DNA of 64,000 bases, from the NCBI RefSeq assembly GCF_035555955.1, contig NZ_DATMGA010000011.1, positions 116,378 to 180,377 of the forward strand, read 5' to 3'. Source of the stretch: Eoetvoesia sp035555955. GTDB taxonomy: Bacteria; Pseudomonadota; Gammaproteobacteria; Burkholderiales; Burkholderiaceae_B. Position 1 is the stretch's first letter. Every line of letters begins with the position of its first letter. The translations under genes were made by a program, and so were the position numbers. Of the stretch, positions 1 to 6,848 are shown piece after piece. The notes below the pieces were generated by a model. It saw nothing but the letters and a program-made list of their open reading frames with translations. It was not told where the DNA came from and ran no database searches.

Positions 1-1
1 G

Positions 2-286
2 CAGCTCTCCAGCCTGGCCGACATCCCCGCCGAAATCGCCTTCTGTTTCGCCACGGGCAACACCGCCCGCATGCGCGGCCTGGATTGCGGCCTGATCGAG
101 GTGGGGCGCAGCGCCGACTTCGTGTTCATGGATCGCGCTCAGCACACGGCCGGCTCCAATTTGCTGGAAAGCGTGCAACTGGGCGACCTGCCCGGCGTGG
201 GCATGGTCATGATCGATGGCATCGTGCGTTGCCAGCGCAGCCGCAACACCCCGCCCGCCACCGAAGTGCCGGTGGTCGAACATTAA
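2..286 (+). CDS. amidohydrolase, enamidase-like, C-terminal fragment
   Basis: Only the last 94 residues are inside the window; the reading frame is open from base 2 and ends with TAA. The fragment carries the usual end of an amidohydrolase fold (GNTARMRGL, then GLIEVGRSADFVFMD), which returns to the small beta-sandwich domain. The tail motifs GDLPGV and SRNTPPA closely resemble what I remember of the C-terminus of Eubacterium barkeri enamidase, which opens the ring of 6-oxo-tetrahydronicotinate. A cyclic amide substrate is therefore plausible, but the metal ligands lie outside the window and cannot be checked. The gene is followed after 21 bases by a CoA-transferase on the same strand, so the two probably form one catabolic operon. 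Confidence 0.7.
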   Translation, partial: QLSSLADIPAEIAFCFATGNTARMRGLDCGLIEVGRSADFVFMDRAQHTAGSNLLESVQLGDLPGVGMVMIDGIVRCQRSRNTPPATEVPVVEH

Positions 287-307
287 TCAGCCCGGAGAAA
301 CACAGGC

Positions 308-1525
308 ATGGCAGCAGCATTGCAAGGCGTGACGGTACTCGATCTGTCGCGCATTTTGGCCGGTCCCTGGTCGACGCAGAATCTGGCCGACCTGGGCGCC
401 GACGTCATCAAGGTCGAACGTCCGGGACAAGGCGACGATACCCGTACTTGGGGACCTCCCTTCGTTCAGGGCGTGGACGAAGGCGTCAAGGATGCTGCCT
501 ATTATTTCTGCTGCAATCGTGGCAAGCGCTCGGTGACGCTGGACTTCACGGTGGAGCAGGGCCGCGCCGTATTGCTGGAGCTGGTGCGCAAGGCCGATGT
601 GCTGGTCGAAAACTACAAGGTCGGGGGACTGAAGAAATACGGGCTGGACTACGACAGCCTCTCCAAGGTCAACCCGAGGCTTGTTTATTGTTCCATTACC
701 GGTTTCGGCCAGACGGGTCCCTACGCCGAGCGTCCCGGCTACGATGCGCTGGTCCAGGCCATGGGCGGGCTCATGAGCATTACCGGCGAGCCCGACACCA
801 CACCCGGCGGCGGGCCGCAGAAAGTGGGCGTGGCGGTGGTGGACGTCCTGACCGGCCTGTATGCGACATCGGCCATCCTGGCCGCGCTGTATCATCGCAC
901 GCAGTCGGGGCAGGGGCAGCACATCGACATCGCCCTGCTCGACGTGCAGGTTGCCGCCCTGGCCAACCAGGCCAGCAACTACGTGCTGGGCGGCCTGGTT
1001 CCCCAGCGCATCGGCAGCGCGCATCCGTCCATCGTGCCGTATCAGCCCTTTGCCTGCGCCGACGGCCACGTCATGCTGGCCATCGGCAACGACACGCAGT
1101 TTGCGGCATTTTGCCGCGCCGCCGGCTGCGAAGGCCTGGCGCAGGACGAACGCTTCCGCAGCAATGCATTGCGGGTTCAGAACCGCGAGGCGCTGATCGG
1201 CCTGCTGCACGAAAGAATGAGCCTGAAGACCGTGGATCAGTGGTGCCAGGTCGCCATCGAAAGCGGTTTTCCCTGCGGGCCCATCAACACCATCGACCGG
1301 GTATTCGCCGACCCGCAGGTGCAGGCGCGGTCGATGCGGGTAAGTGTGCCGTCCCAGGGCTATGGCGACGTCGACCTGGTGGCAAGCCCCATGCGCTTTT
1401 CGGGCACGCCCATAAGCTACGATGCCGGGCCGCCTTCGCTGGGCCAGGACACCGAGGCCGTATTGGGCGAACTGGGGCTGGATGCTGCGGCGATCGCGGC
1501 CTTGCGGGAGGCCAAGGCCATCTAG
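308..1525 (+). CDS. CaiB/BaiF family (class III) CoA-transferase
   Basis: The 405-residue protein has the length and pattern of class III CoA-transferases, which move CoA from one acyl-CoA to a free carboxylate through an aspartyl-CoA intermediate. The N-terminal LDLSRILAGPW and GADVIKVERP motifs are typical, and Asp179 in VVDVLTGLY fits the catalytic aspartate. A GGAG ribosome site lies about ten bases before the ATG. It sits just behind an enamidase-like amidohydrolase, so it may activate the ring-opened acid made there. The true substrate cannot be read from sequence, because members of this family act on formate, carnitine, mesaconate, cinnamates and many other acids. Confidence 0.9.
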   Translation: MAAALQGVTVLDLSRILAGPWSTQNLADLGADVIKVERPGQGDDTRTWGPPFVQGVDEGVKDAAYYFCCNRGKRSVTLDFTVEQGRAVLLELVRKADVLVENYKVGGLKKYGLDYDSLSKVNPRLVYCSITGFGQTGPYAERPGYDALVQAMGGLMSITGEPDTTPGGGPQKVGVAVVDVLTGLYATSAILAALYHRTQSGQGQHIDIALLDVQVAALANQASNYVLGGLVPQRIGSAHPSIVPYQPFACADGHVMLAIGNDTQFAAFCRAAGCEGLAQDERFRSNALRVQNREALIGLLHERMSLKTVDQWCQVAIESGFPCGPINTIDRVFADPQVQARSMRVSVPSQGYGDVDLVASPMRFSGTPISYDAGPPSLGQDTEAVLGELGLDAAAIAALREAKAI

Positions 1526-1559
1526 GGTTCGGCGCCTCAGCGTTCAGCGGTTCTGCCTT

Positions 1560-1865
1560 TTACTTGTTGCTCCAGGATATCGGTCGCACCGCCAGTCGCA
1601 GTCCCATCGCTTTGAGGATGGCGGTCAAGTTATTTAAAGCCGGATTGCCCTTTGGTGAAAGGGTGCGGTAAAGCTGCGTCGGATTCAGCCGAGCCTGTTC
1701 CGCTACCGCCTGCACGCCACCAAACGCCTGCGCAAGCTGGCGCAGCACGGACAGCAGTTCCGCCTGATCGCCGTCTTCCAGTATTCCGTTGATCACATCC
1801 AGTGCCAGCATCGGGTCGCTGCGATACAGCTCGGCCATTGCCTCGTCATGTCCTTTGCTTCTCAT
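1560..1865 (-). CDS. addiction-module antitoxin, HTH (XRE-like) family
   Basis: This is a 101-residue helix-turn-helix protein of the addiction module antidote family that pairs with HigB/RelE-like killer proteins. The C-terminal half (AFGGVQAVAEQARLNPTQLY then LSPKGNPALNNLTAILKAMG) is the characteristic DNA-binding domain. The start at 1865 is chosen because GGAG lies seven bases upstream; an in-frame ATG two codons earlier would leave no spacing. The gene overlaps the 3' end of the toxin gene by 20 bases, so translation is coupled. It should neutralise the toxin and repress the shared promoter with it. Confidence 0.85.
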   Translation of the reverse strand: MRSKGHDEAMAELYRSDPMLALDVINGILEDGDQAELLSVLRQLAQAFGGVQAVAEQARLNPTQLYRTLSPKGNPALNNLTAILKAMGLRLAVRPISWSNK

Positions 1866-2196
1866 CGTCATCTCTCCGTTGCCAGTCCTGCCAATAACCC
1901 ACTGCCCGGTCGAGGTCGGCGTTCTGCGTGCGTTTGTCTCCTCCGCATAGCAGCAGCACGATTCTGTGCCCCGCCTGGGCATAGTACACGCGGTAGCCAG
2001 GCCCCACATCGACACGCAGTTCCCAGACGCCGTCACGGCAGAACTTGTGGTCGCCGAAGTTGCCCTGCTCGATCCGGTTCACTCGCCGGATCACCGCTAC
2101 CTTTGCCTGACGGTCGCGTAGGCGATTGAGCCACTTCAAGTAGAGATCGTTCTGCTCGTCAGCTGTCAGGTAGTGTTCTATCCGATATGAAGCCAT
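1846..2196 (-). CDS. RelE/HigB-like toxin of a type II toxin-antitoxin pair
   Basis: The 116-residue protein has the pattern of the putative addiction-module killer family: a helical N-terminus (LNRLRDRQAKVAVIRRVNRI), then EQGNFGDHK, the strand WELRVDVGPGYRVYYAQ and VLLLCGGDKRTQ. In relatives these form a small RelE fold that cleaves mRNA on the ribosome. Toxin comes first and antitoxin second, as in higBA modules. The last 20 bases overlap the antitoxin gene. A short AT-rich inverted repeat right upstream is a likely autoregulatory operator. The module lies alone between catabolic clusters, with no mobile element near it. Confidence 0.85.
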   Translation of the reverse strand: MASYRIEHYLTADEQNDLYLKWLNRLRDRQAKVAVIRRVNRIEQGNFGDHKFCRDGVWELRVDVGPGYRVYYAQAGHRIVLLLCGGDKRTQNADLDRAVGYWQDWQRRDDDEKQRT

Positions 2197-2201
2197 TTTC
2201 G

Positions 2202-2217
2202 TTTATTAGCGAATAAA
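2202..2217. promoter_or_regulatory. candidate operator of the toxin-antitoxin operon
   Basis: The sequence TTTATT-AGCG-AATAAA is an inverted repeat with perfect six-base arms, six bases upstream of the toxin start codon. AT-rich inverted repeats in this position are the usual binding sites of antitoxin or antitoxin-toxin complexes. The function is inferred from position and symmetry only. Confidence 0.45.
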
Positions 2218-2281
2218 GATCAACTGGATCAAGCTGTTGGGTCGGCTGAGGCGATGGGTGTTGGCAGAGTATGGACGTAGC

Positions 2282-2318
2282 ACATGAACATCGCCAAGGT
2301 CTTGTGCGCTGTTCATGT
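2282..2318. repeat. 9-bp inverted repeat in the gap between TetR and toxin genes
   Basis: ACATGAACA and TGTTCATGT face each other across a 19-base spacer in the 174-base gap after the TetR gene. There is no T-run after it on either strand, so it is a poor intrinsic terminator. It could be a regulator site or a stem at the mRNA 3' end. Confidence 0.35.
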
Positions 2319-2370
2319 CATACTCGATGGGATTTTTTTGGGTGGAACTTCCGCAAGGGTGGCTGTGTGG

Positions 2371-3066
2371 CTACTTCAGCACCGATTTCAACAGCAGATC
2401 GCTGACGTAGCCGGCCCAGGCGTCCACATTGCCCTGTTCCATGAGGTCGGTGTTCAGGAAGGACGAGAAGGTGTAGCGGTTGGAAACGTAGAAGTACCCC
2501 AGCGACGTCATGGCGATGTACAGTTTTTCGCAGTCGACGTCGTTGCGGAACTTGCCCATTTCGATGCCGCGCTGGACGACCTGCTTGAGAATGGCGATGG
2601 CCGGCCTGGCGTATTGGTCGGCGGTCTTGGACTTGGCGATGTGCTTGCCTTTGTGCAGGTTCTCGGTGCCGAGCAGCACGATGATTTCCGGGTTGGCCAG
2701 GTAATACCGGAATGGGAACTCGACGATTTTCCGCAGCGAGGCGACCGGGTCGCTTAGGTCGAGCGGCAGTTTTTGCTCGGCCTCGAAGATGTCTTTGTAG
2801 GCGGCTTCCAGCACTTCGACGAACAGCTTTTCCTTGCTGCCGAAATAATAATAAATGAGGCTGTCGTACGATTTGGCCGCTTTCGAGATCTTGTCGACGC
2901 GCGCGCCGTCGTAGCCGTCCTTGGAGAAGATTTTCTTGGCTGCCCGCAGGATATTGCCCCGCGTGGTCTTGGCCGAGCGGGGGCGCGGCTTTTTTTCCGT
3001 GGCGACGGTGATGTCGGGCGTGCTCGCGATGCCGGATGCTTGCTGTTCGTCGTCTCGGGCTGTCAT
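2371..3066 (-). CDS. TetR family transcriptional regulator
   Basis: The 231-residue protein has a charged 35-residue leader, then a typical TetR DNA-binding domain: TTRGNILRAAKKIFSKDGYD, VDKISKAAKS and LIYYYFGSKEKLFVEVLEAAY. The C-terminal two thirds is a helical ligand and dimer domain of the kind seen in PA/RutR-type regulators with long C-termini (FPFRYYLANPEIIVLL). It is divergent from the reductase-ferredoxin-Rieske oxygenase set that begins at 3373, with a shared 306-base gap, so it most likely represses that operon until its substrate or product binds. The ligand is unknown. Confidence 0.9.
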   Translation of the reverse strand: MTARDDEQQASGIASTPDITVATEKKPRPRSAKTTRGNILRAAKKIFSKDGYDGARVDKISKAAKSYDSLIYYYFGSKEKLFVEVLEAAYKDIFEAEQKLPLDLSDPVASLRKIVEFPFRYYLANPEIIVLLGTENLHKGKHIAKSKTADQYARPAIAILKQVVQRGIEMGKFRNDVDCEKLYIAMTSLGYFYVSNRYTFSSFLNTDLMEQGNVDAWAGYVSDLLLKSVLK

Positions 3067-3198
3067 GTGATGGGTTTTCTCTGTAAGGGGAAAAAAATCA
3101 GCGTTCAGTCTAAAGCACAGCTGTAAGCCTTTGCAACCACGGGGTTTTGCCTTTGCTGGCCCGCTTCCGCGCGCGTAGCTTGCCCGGCTTGCTGCCCC

Positions 3199-3224
3199 CC
3201 CAAGGCGGCGCTTTTTACCTTGGG
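3199..3224. repeat. stem-loop CCCAAGG...CCTTGGG, possible dispersed repeat
   Basis: CCCAAGG and CCTTGGG flank a 12-base loop. The surrounding GC-rich stretch resembles, from memory, a short repeat that is common between genes of Burkholderiales. Only this one copy occurs in the window, so repeat status must be tested against a genome. Confidence 0.3.
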
Positions 3225-3265
3225 ACGGCTCTGCAGCAAAAAAAGCTTTTCACTTGCGTCAAGTC

Positions 3266-3293
3266 AGTATACTATACTCATTAATGTAGTGAG
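3266..3293. promoter_or_regulatory. candidate TetR operator and promoter region
   Basis: AGTATA-C-TATACT (3266-3278) is a perfect 13-base palindrome. It runs into a second symmetric stretch whose ends are CTCA and TGAG (3277-3293). The site is about 80 bases before the reductase gene in the only AT-rich part of the gap, as expected for a TetR repressor covering a promoter. Binding is inferred. Confidence 0.45.
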
Positions 3294-3372
3294 CACTAAA
3301 TAAATTAAATAGGATTTTCGGCAGGCGGTTTCAGCGGTTGATGCCGTTGCCGGCCTTGAGGATGGAGGAAAC

Positions 3373-4404
3373 ATGGACGCAATCAAAACGGATGTGGTGA
3401 TCGTCGGCGCAGGGCCTTGCGGCCTGTTTGCGGTATTCGAGCTTGGGCTGCTGGATCTCAAGTGCCACGTGGTGGACGTGCTGGACAAGCCGGGCGGCCA
3501 ATGCGCCGAGTTCTACCCCGAAAAACCCATTTACGACATTCCGGGCACGCCTTCATGCACCGGCCAGGAACTGACCGACAGGCTGCTGCAGCAGATCCGC
3601 CCGTTCGACCCCGAGTTCCACTACGGCGAAATGGTCGAGTCGCTCGAAAAGCTGGAAAACGGCAATTGGCTGTTGCGCACCGACGGGGGCAAGGTGTTCG
3701 AAGCGCCCGTCGTCGTCATCGCGGCGGGCGGCGGCAGCTTCATGCCCAAGAAGGTAACCCTGCCCAACGCGGCCGAATTCGAAGGAAAATCGCTGTTCTA
3801 CGCGGTGCGCAAAATGGAGAACTTCCGCGACAAGAGACTGCTGATCGTGGGCGGCGGCGATTCGGCGCTGGACTGGACGCTGAACCTGCAGCCGCTGGCC
3901 AAATCCACCACCTTGATGCACCGACGCCAGGAGTTCCGGGCTGCGCCAGATTCGGTCAACAAGGCCTTCGGCATGGTCGATGCGGGCGGCTTGTCGTTCA
4001 TTGCCGGCAATCTCAGCGGCCTGCACGGCAGCGATGGCCAGCTCGAAGCCGTGAGCATCAAGCCCACCGATGGCGGCGAGGAAATCCACCACGAATGCGA
4101 CAACCTGCTGGTGTTCTACGGCCTGACCATGAAGCTGGGGCCGATCGCCGGCTTTGGCCTGAACCTGCACGAGAACCGGATCGTGGTCGACACCGAAAAG
4201 TTCGAGACCAGCGTGCCCGGCATTTTCGCCATCGGCGACATCAACTGGTATCCCGGCAAGCTCAAGCTGATTCTGTCGGGCTTCCACGAGGCCGCTCTTA
4301 TGGCCCAGCAGGCCAAGCGCATCGCCCATCCCGGACAGAAAGTGCTGTTCCAATACACCACCACGTCCACCGCGCTGGTCAGCAAGCTGGGGGTGGCGGC
4401 ATGA
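3373..4404 (+). CDS. NAD(P)/FAD ferredoxin reductase, thioredoxin-reductase-like (FNR type 2)
   Basis: The 343-residue flavoprotein has an FAD-binding GAGPCG motif at residues 12-17, a PGGQCAEFYPEKPIYDIPG stretch typical of type 2 ferredoxin-NADP reductases, a second dinucleotide site GGGDSALD (about 160-167) and a closing FAD motif GIFAIGD. The CxxC pair of thioredoxin reductase is missing, which fits a ferredoxin reductase. GGAGG lies upstream of the ATG. The ferredoxin gene starts within its stop codon (ATGA overlap) and a Rieske oxygenase follows, so this enzyme should pass electrons from NAD(P)H to the ferredoxin and on to the oxygenase. Such a reductase type in a Rieske system is uncommon. 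Confidence 0.88.
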   Translation: MDAIKTDVVIVGAGPCGLFAVFELGLLDLKCHVVDVLDKPGGQCAEFYPEKPIYDIPGTPSCTGQELTDRLLQQIRPFDPEFHYGEMVESLEKLENGNWLLRTDGGKVFEAPVVVIAAGGGSFMPKKVTLPNAAEFEGKSLFYAVRKMENFRDKRLLIVGGGDSALDWTLNLQPLAKSTTLMHRRQEFRAAPDSVNKAFGMVDAGGLSFIAGNLSGLHGSDGQLEAVSIKPTDGGEEIHHECDNLLVFYGLTMKLGPIAGFGLNLHENRIVVDTEKFETSVPGIFAIGDINWYPGKLKLILSGFHEAALMAQQAKRIAHPGQKVLFQYTTTSTALVSKLGVAA

Positions 4405-4715
4405 AGATCAACGTCATAGACCGCGAGGGCAGGCAGCACGAGCTGGAAGCGACGCCGGGCTGGAAGATCATGGAGGTCATCCGCGAGGCGGGGCTGGACA
4501 TCAAGGCCGAATGCGGCGGCTGCTGCGTCTGTTCCACCTGTCACGTCTACGTGGACGATGCGTGGCTGGATCGCCTGCCGGCCATCGAAGAAGACGAAGA
4601 GGAAATCCTGGACGACGCCTGCGAGCTGAAACCGGCATCGCGGCTGTCGTGCCAACTGAAAATGGCCGAAGAGCTGGACGGCCTGACTGTTACCTTGGCC
4701 CCGGAGTGGGCGTAA
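4401..4715 (+). CDS. [2Fe-2S] ferredoxin (oxygenase electron carrier)
   Basis: The 104-residue protein is an adrenodoxin/putidaredoxin-type ferredoxin. Cluster ligands fit C38-x5-C44-x2-C47 and C84 (LSC); two extra cysteines, C41 and C42, lie inside the loop, which is unusual. A cluster of acidic residues (EEDEEEILDDA, about 65-75) is the normal docking surface for the reductase. Its start overlaps the reductase stop by four bases and its stop lies 19 bases before the Rieske oxygenase, so it should be the shuttle between the two. Confidence 0.92.
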   Translation: MKINVIDREGRQHELEATPGWKIMEVIREAGLDIKAECGGCCVCSTCHVYVDDAWLDRLPAIEEDEEEILDDACELKPASRLSCQLKMAEELDGLTVTLAPEWA

Positions 4716-4734
4716 ACAACGATTCGGAGGACAT

Positions 4735-5784
4735 ATGGCTGAGTACGTATTGAACACTTGGTATCCGCTGGCGTGGTCGCGCGACATCACCGCCGGCGGG
4801 CTGCACAAGCGGCGCGTCGTGGCGAAGGACCTGGTGTTGTATCGCAATAGCGCCGGCAATGTGGTGGCGCATCTGGACATGTGCCCGCACCGCATGCTGC
4901 CCTTGTCGCAGGGCCGGCTCAAAGGCGATGCGCTCGAGTGCGGCTACCATGGCCTGCAGTTCGACTGCTCGGGCAAGTGCGTGCGCGTGCCGGGACAGGA
5001 CATCATTCCGTCCAACGCATCGGTCGCCACCTACCCCACCCACGAAAACATGGGGCTGGTCTGGGTGTGGATGGGCGACCCCGCCCTGGCCGATACGTCT
5101 TTGGTCTATGACCTGCCGCAGTACCACGACGCAAACTGGAGCGCGGTGGAAGGCGATGCGCTGGAGATCGGCTGCCACTACCTGAACCTGGCCGACAATC
5201 TGTGCGATCCTGCCCATGTCAACTTCGTGCACCTGACCACCCTGGGTTCATCGGCCGGCGAGGACGTGCCCGTGCATCATGAGAAGCAGGATGGCGGTCT
5301 GGTGACCTGGCGCTGGATCAACGATGCGCCGGCCATTCCTCTGTTCCAGAAGTTCGGTAATTTCAAGGGGCATGTGGATCGCTGGCACTACTACCACTAC
5401 CATGCGCCCAGCATCGCGATCATCGATTTTGGCAGCGCGGCAACCGGAACGGGCGCGGAAGAGGGCAACCGCGACGACTGCATCCAGATCTACGCCTGTC
5501 ACTTCATGACGCCCGTCGACGAAAACACCACCATCGACCATTGGCTGCACGTCAAGAACTTCAGCGCCGACGAGGAAACCAACAAGGCGTTGTCGGCCGA
5601 GTTCCGTTCGGCCTTCCAGGAAGACAAGGCCATTCTCGAAGCCATCCACATCAACGAGCGCAAGTATCCCGACCATCGCCCCTTGAAGCTGGCCATCGAT
5701 GCGTCGCCCACGCGCATGAGAAAAATGGTGCAGTCCATGATCGCGGCCGAGTCGGCGCCGAAAAAAGAAGAGGCATTGGCTTGA
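4735..5784 (+). CDS. Rieske non-haem iron oxygenase, vanillate demethylase-like
   Basis: The 349-residue protein begins with a Rieske domain (C50-P-H52 and C69-G-Y-H72) followed by a catalytic domain with a mononuclear iron site read as D158-x2-H161-x4-H166 in CDPAHVNFVH. The length and N-terminal NTWYPLAWSRDI resemble VanA-type O-demethylases and related single-component-alpha oxygenases. GGAGG precedes the ATG with good spacing. With the preceding ferredoxin and reductase it forms a three-component oxygenase. The substrate is unknown; demethylation or ring hydroxylation of an aromatic acid is the family norm. Confidence 0.92.
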   Translation: MAEYVLNTWYPLAWSRDITAGGLHKRRVVAKDLVLYRNSAGNVVAHLDMCPHRMLPLSQGRLKGDALECGYHGLQFDCSGKCVRVPGQDIIPSNASVATYPTHENMGLVWVWMGDPALADTSLVYDLPQYHDANWSAVEGDALEIGCHYLNLADNLCDPAHVNFVHLTTLGSSAGEDVPVHHEKQDGGLVTWRWINDAPAIPLFQKFGNFKGHVDRWHYYHYHAPSIAIIDFGSAATGTGAEEGNRDDCIQIYACHFMTPVDENTTIDHWLHVKNFSADEETNKALSAEFRSAFQEDKAILEAIHINERKYPDHRPLKLAIDASPTRMRKMVQSMIAAESAPKKEEALA

Positions 5785-6848
5785 TGGCGGCCGGGGGCAA
5801 CGGCGGGGCGGTCGCATCCGCCAACGGCGAGTTTCCGTTCCTGCTGGGCTGCAACGGGCGCGGCGTGCAGGTGTCGTCGCTGGACAGGCCGGTTTCGCTG
5901 GACGAACTGCCCATCGGCGAGCAGTTCCGCCTGGTGAAGGAGTCGGGGGTCTTCGACTATTTCGACCGCATCCCGCTGCGCGAGAACTTCGCCGAGTACG
6001 AGCGGGCCATGCAAAAGTACGATCTGCCCGTGCATACGGCAAGCTGGTTCTACATGCTGGGCCGCGACGAGGCCCTGATGTACGACAACCTGGGAATCTG
6101 CCGCGACGTGGGCGCCAAGTGCCACAACATCATGACCTTCACGCACCATGCCGACGGCCATGTCCTGACGGACGACGAAATCGTGGCGCACTACATGGAT
6201 GTCTACGAGCGCGGCCTGCAGCTGGGCGTGGAGCCGTCGTTCGAACTGCACGTGAACATGTGGACCGAGAGCATGGCGCGCGTGACGCCCATCGCGCGGC
6301 GCATCCAGGCCCAGGGCGTGCCGTTCAACTACACCATGGACTACAGCCATGTGAACTTCAAGATCGGCAATCCCCGCGAGCTGGATATTTCCGAATGCCG
6401 TGAGGCCGCGGAGTCGGGGGCCATGGTGCTGGATCCTTTCGAGGAAGGCTCCTTGTGCGACGAGTGGCTTGGCCTGGGCATCGTCAAGTGGATACAGCTG
6501 CGCACGGTGGGGCCCAACCAGCCTGAAAACCTGTGGGTGAAGAACGACGACGGTTCTTTTGCGCGCGGTATCCAGTATCCCATTGTGCGGCCCAAGCCCG
6601 GCGAATGGCATTCGCCGTGGCATGCCTACATGCTGGAGCCCTCCAAAGAGGCCATACGCAAGGCCTTGCGCTACCATGCCACGCATGCGAACAGCCCGCT
6701 GCGCTACATTACCACCGAAATGATCAACCTGGCCGATTACGGGCTGGGCGCCAAATACAATCTGTTCGAGCAGAATGTCGAGGCGGCGAAATTCATACGG
6801 CGGGCCTGGAAGGAAACCCAGGCGCTGAACGCGGCGGGGCTGCTTTAG
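5784..6848 (+). CDS. xylose-isomerase-like TIM-barrel protein, function unknown
   Basis: The 354-residue protein begins at an ATG that shares a base with the oxygenase stop (TGATG), so the two are translationally coupled. It looks like the sugar phosphate isomerase/epimerase superfamily: a glutamate in SFELHVNMW, a DxxH pair in MDYSHVNFK and a later glutamate are in the order of the metal ligands of that barrel. I do not recognise a characterised orthologue. Being last in a Rieske oxygenase operon, it may isomerise or cleave the oxygenated product. Alternative: a metal-dependent hydrolase or lyase on the same fold. Confidence 0.6.
   Translation: MAAGGNGGAVASANGEFPFLLGCNGRGVQVSSLDRPVSLDELPIGEQFRLVKESGVFDYFDRIPLRENFAEYERAMQKYDLPVHTASWFYMLGRDEALMYDNLGICRDVGAKCHNIMTFTHHADGHVLTDDEIVAHYMDVYERGLQLGVEPSFELHVNMWTESMARVTPIARRIQAQGVPFNYTMDYSHVNFKIGNPRELDISECREAAESGAMVLDPFEEGSLCDEWLGLGIVKWIQLRTVGPNQPENLWVKNDDGSFARGIQYPIVRPKPGEWHSPWHAYMLEPSKEAIRKALRYHATHANSPLRYITTEMINLADYGLGAKYNLFEQNVEAAKFIRRAWKETQALNAAGLL

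Larger units (their letters stand above)
3067..3372. other. divergent intergenic region, TetR gene versus oxygenase operon
   Basis: The 306 bases hold the two divergent promoters. From 3120 to 3240 the DNA is GC-rich and contains a short stem (3199-3224). From 3250 to 3315 it is strikingly AT-rich and carries overlapping inverted repeats (3266-3278 and 3277-3293), the best place for promoter and operator. No small gene is supported. Confidence 0.6.

Noticed and set aside
287..1210. A 307-codon open frame opposite the CoA-transferase gene.
   Set aside because: No recognisable domain, and the opposite strand encodes a clear family protein over the whole length.
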